Shown here: positions 22,036-22,400 of the stretch, piece by piece
Numbering within the stretch: the stretch's first letter is position 1
How the letters are laid out: each line of letters opens with the position of its first letter
Source: Candidatus Bathyarchaeota archaeon
Lineage (GTDB): Archaea; Thermoproteota; Bathyarchaeia; TCS64
Reading direction: 5' to 3'
Assembly (NCBI GenBank): GCA_014729945.1
Contig: WJJC01000077.1
Coordinates: forward strand, 1 to 22,400
DNA: 22,400 bases
The notes under the pieces: generated by a model
Databases searched by the model: none
Told to the model about the DNA's origin: nothing
What the model saw: the letters and a program-made list of their open reading frames with translations, nothing else
Program-made: the position numbers and the translations under genes

Positions 22036-22046
22036 GTCAATAAAAA
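22036..22046 (-). promoter_or_regulatory. TATA element of the nitroreductase gene
   Basis: GATTTTTATTG on the minus strand is centred about 32 bases before the ATG at 22009, in the 71-base gap after glutamate dehydrogenase. Confidence 0.35.
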
Positions 22047-22080
22047 TCATAATTAAAGAGAAATATTGGGAAGAAAGAGT

Positions 22081-22400
<320 letters not shown>

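Overview
The window comes from an archaeon. It carries an archaellum (archaeal flagellum) operon, the two archaeal clamp-loader genes rfcS and rfcL, TruD, short archaeal winged-helix regulators, and TATA-type promoters with purine-rich GGTGA/AGGAG ribosome binding sites. The DNA is AT-rich by eye. An NfnAB-type ferredoxin:NADP oxidoreductase and a glutamate dehydrogenase suggest an anaerobic, peptide- or amino-acid-using lifestyle. I cannot fix the lineage from the sequence alone. The archaellum mixes a euryarchaeal-type ArlC/E protein with an unplaced membrane protein next to arlG-arlF.

Layout: all genes but one lie on the minus strand, so biological order runs from right to left. At the right edge is the C-terminal part of glutamate dehydrogenase (22081-22400). 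It is followed by a SagB-type nitroreductase and a ferritin-like diiron protein, each with its own TATA-like element. Next come nfnA-nfnB (start and stop codons share one base), a CaiB/BaiF CoA-transferase, a fusion of a YdjM/DUF457-type membrane domain to a HerA-like ATPase, an M28 metallopeptidase and a winged-helix regulator. The clamp-loader pair rfcS-rfcL (4-base overlap) follows, then a D-cysteine desulfhydrase/ACC-deaminase family enzyme and truD.

The left third is the archaellum locus, transcribed leftwards in the order arlB - arlCE - arlH - arlI - arlJ - unknown two-helix acidic membrane protein - arlG - arlF (arlF runs off the left edge). Upstream of arlB, and divergent from it, is the only plus-strand gene, a 97-residue winged-helix protein. 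The 229-base region between them contains a perfect 12-base palindrome, so this protein is an obvious candidate regulator of the archaellum. A 182-residue orphan gene converges on the regulator and overlaps its stop codon.

The observations most worth following are: the unknown acidic membrane protein in the archaellum operon (a possible ArlX counterpart beside an ArlCE protein); the membrane-domain/HerA fusion with an altered Walker A; the regulator/orphan arrangement at the archaellum promoter; and an insertion of about 75 residues in RfcL. No RNA genes, CRISPR arrays, insertion sequences or attachment sites were seen. No gene-free stretch exceeds 300 bases; the longest is 7338-7566.
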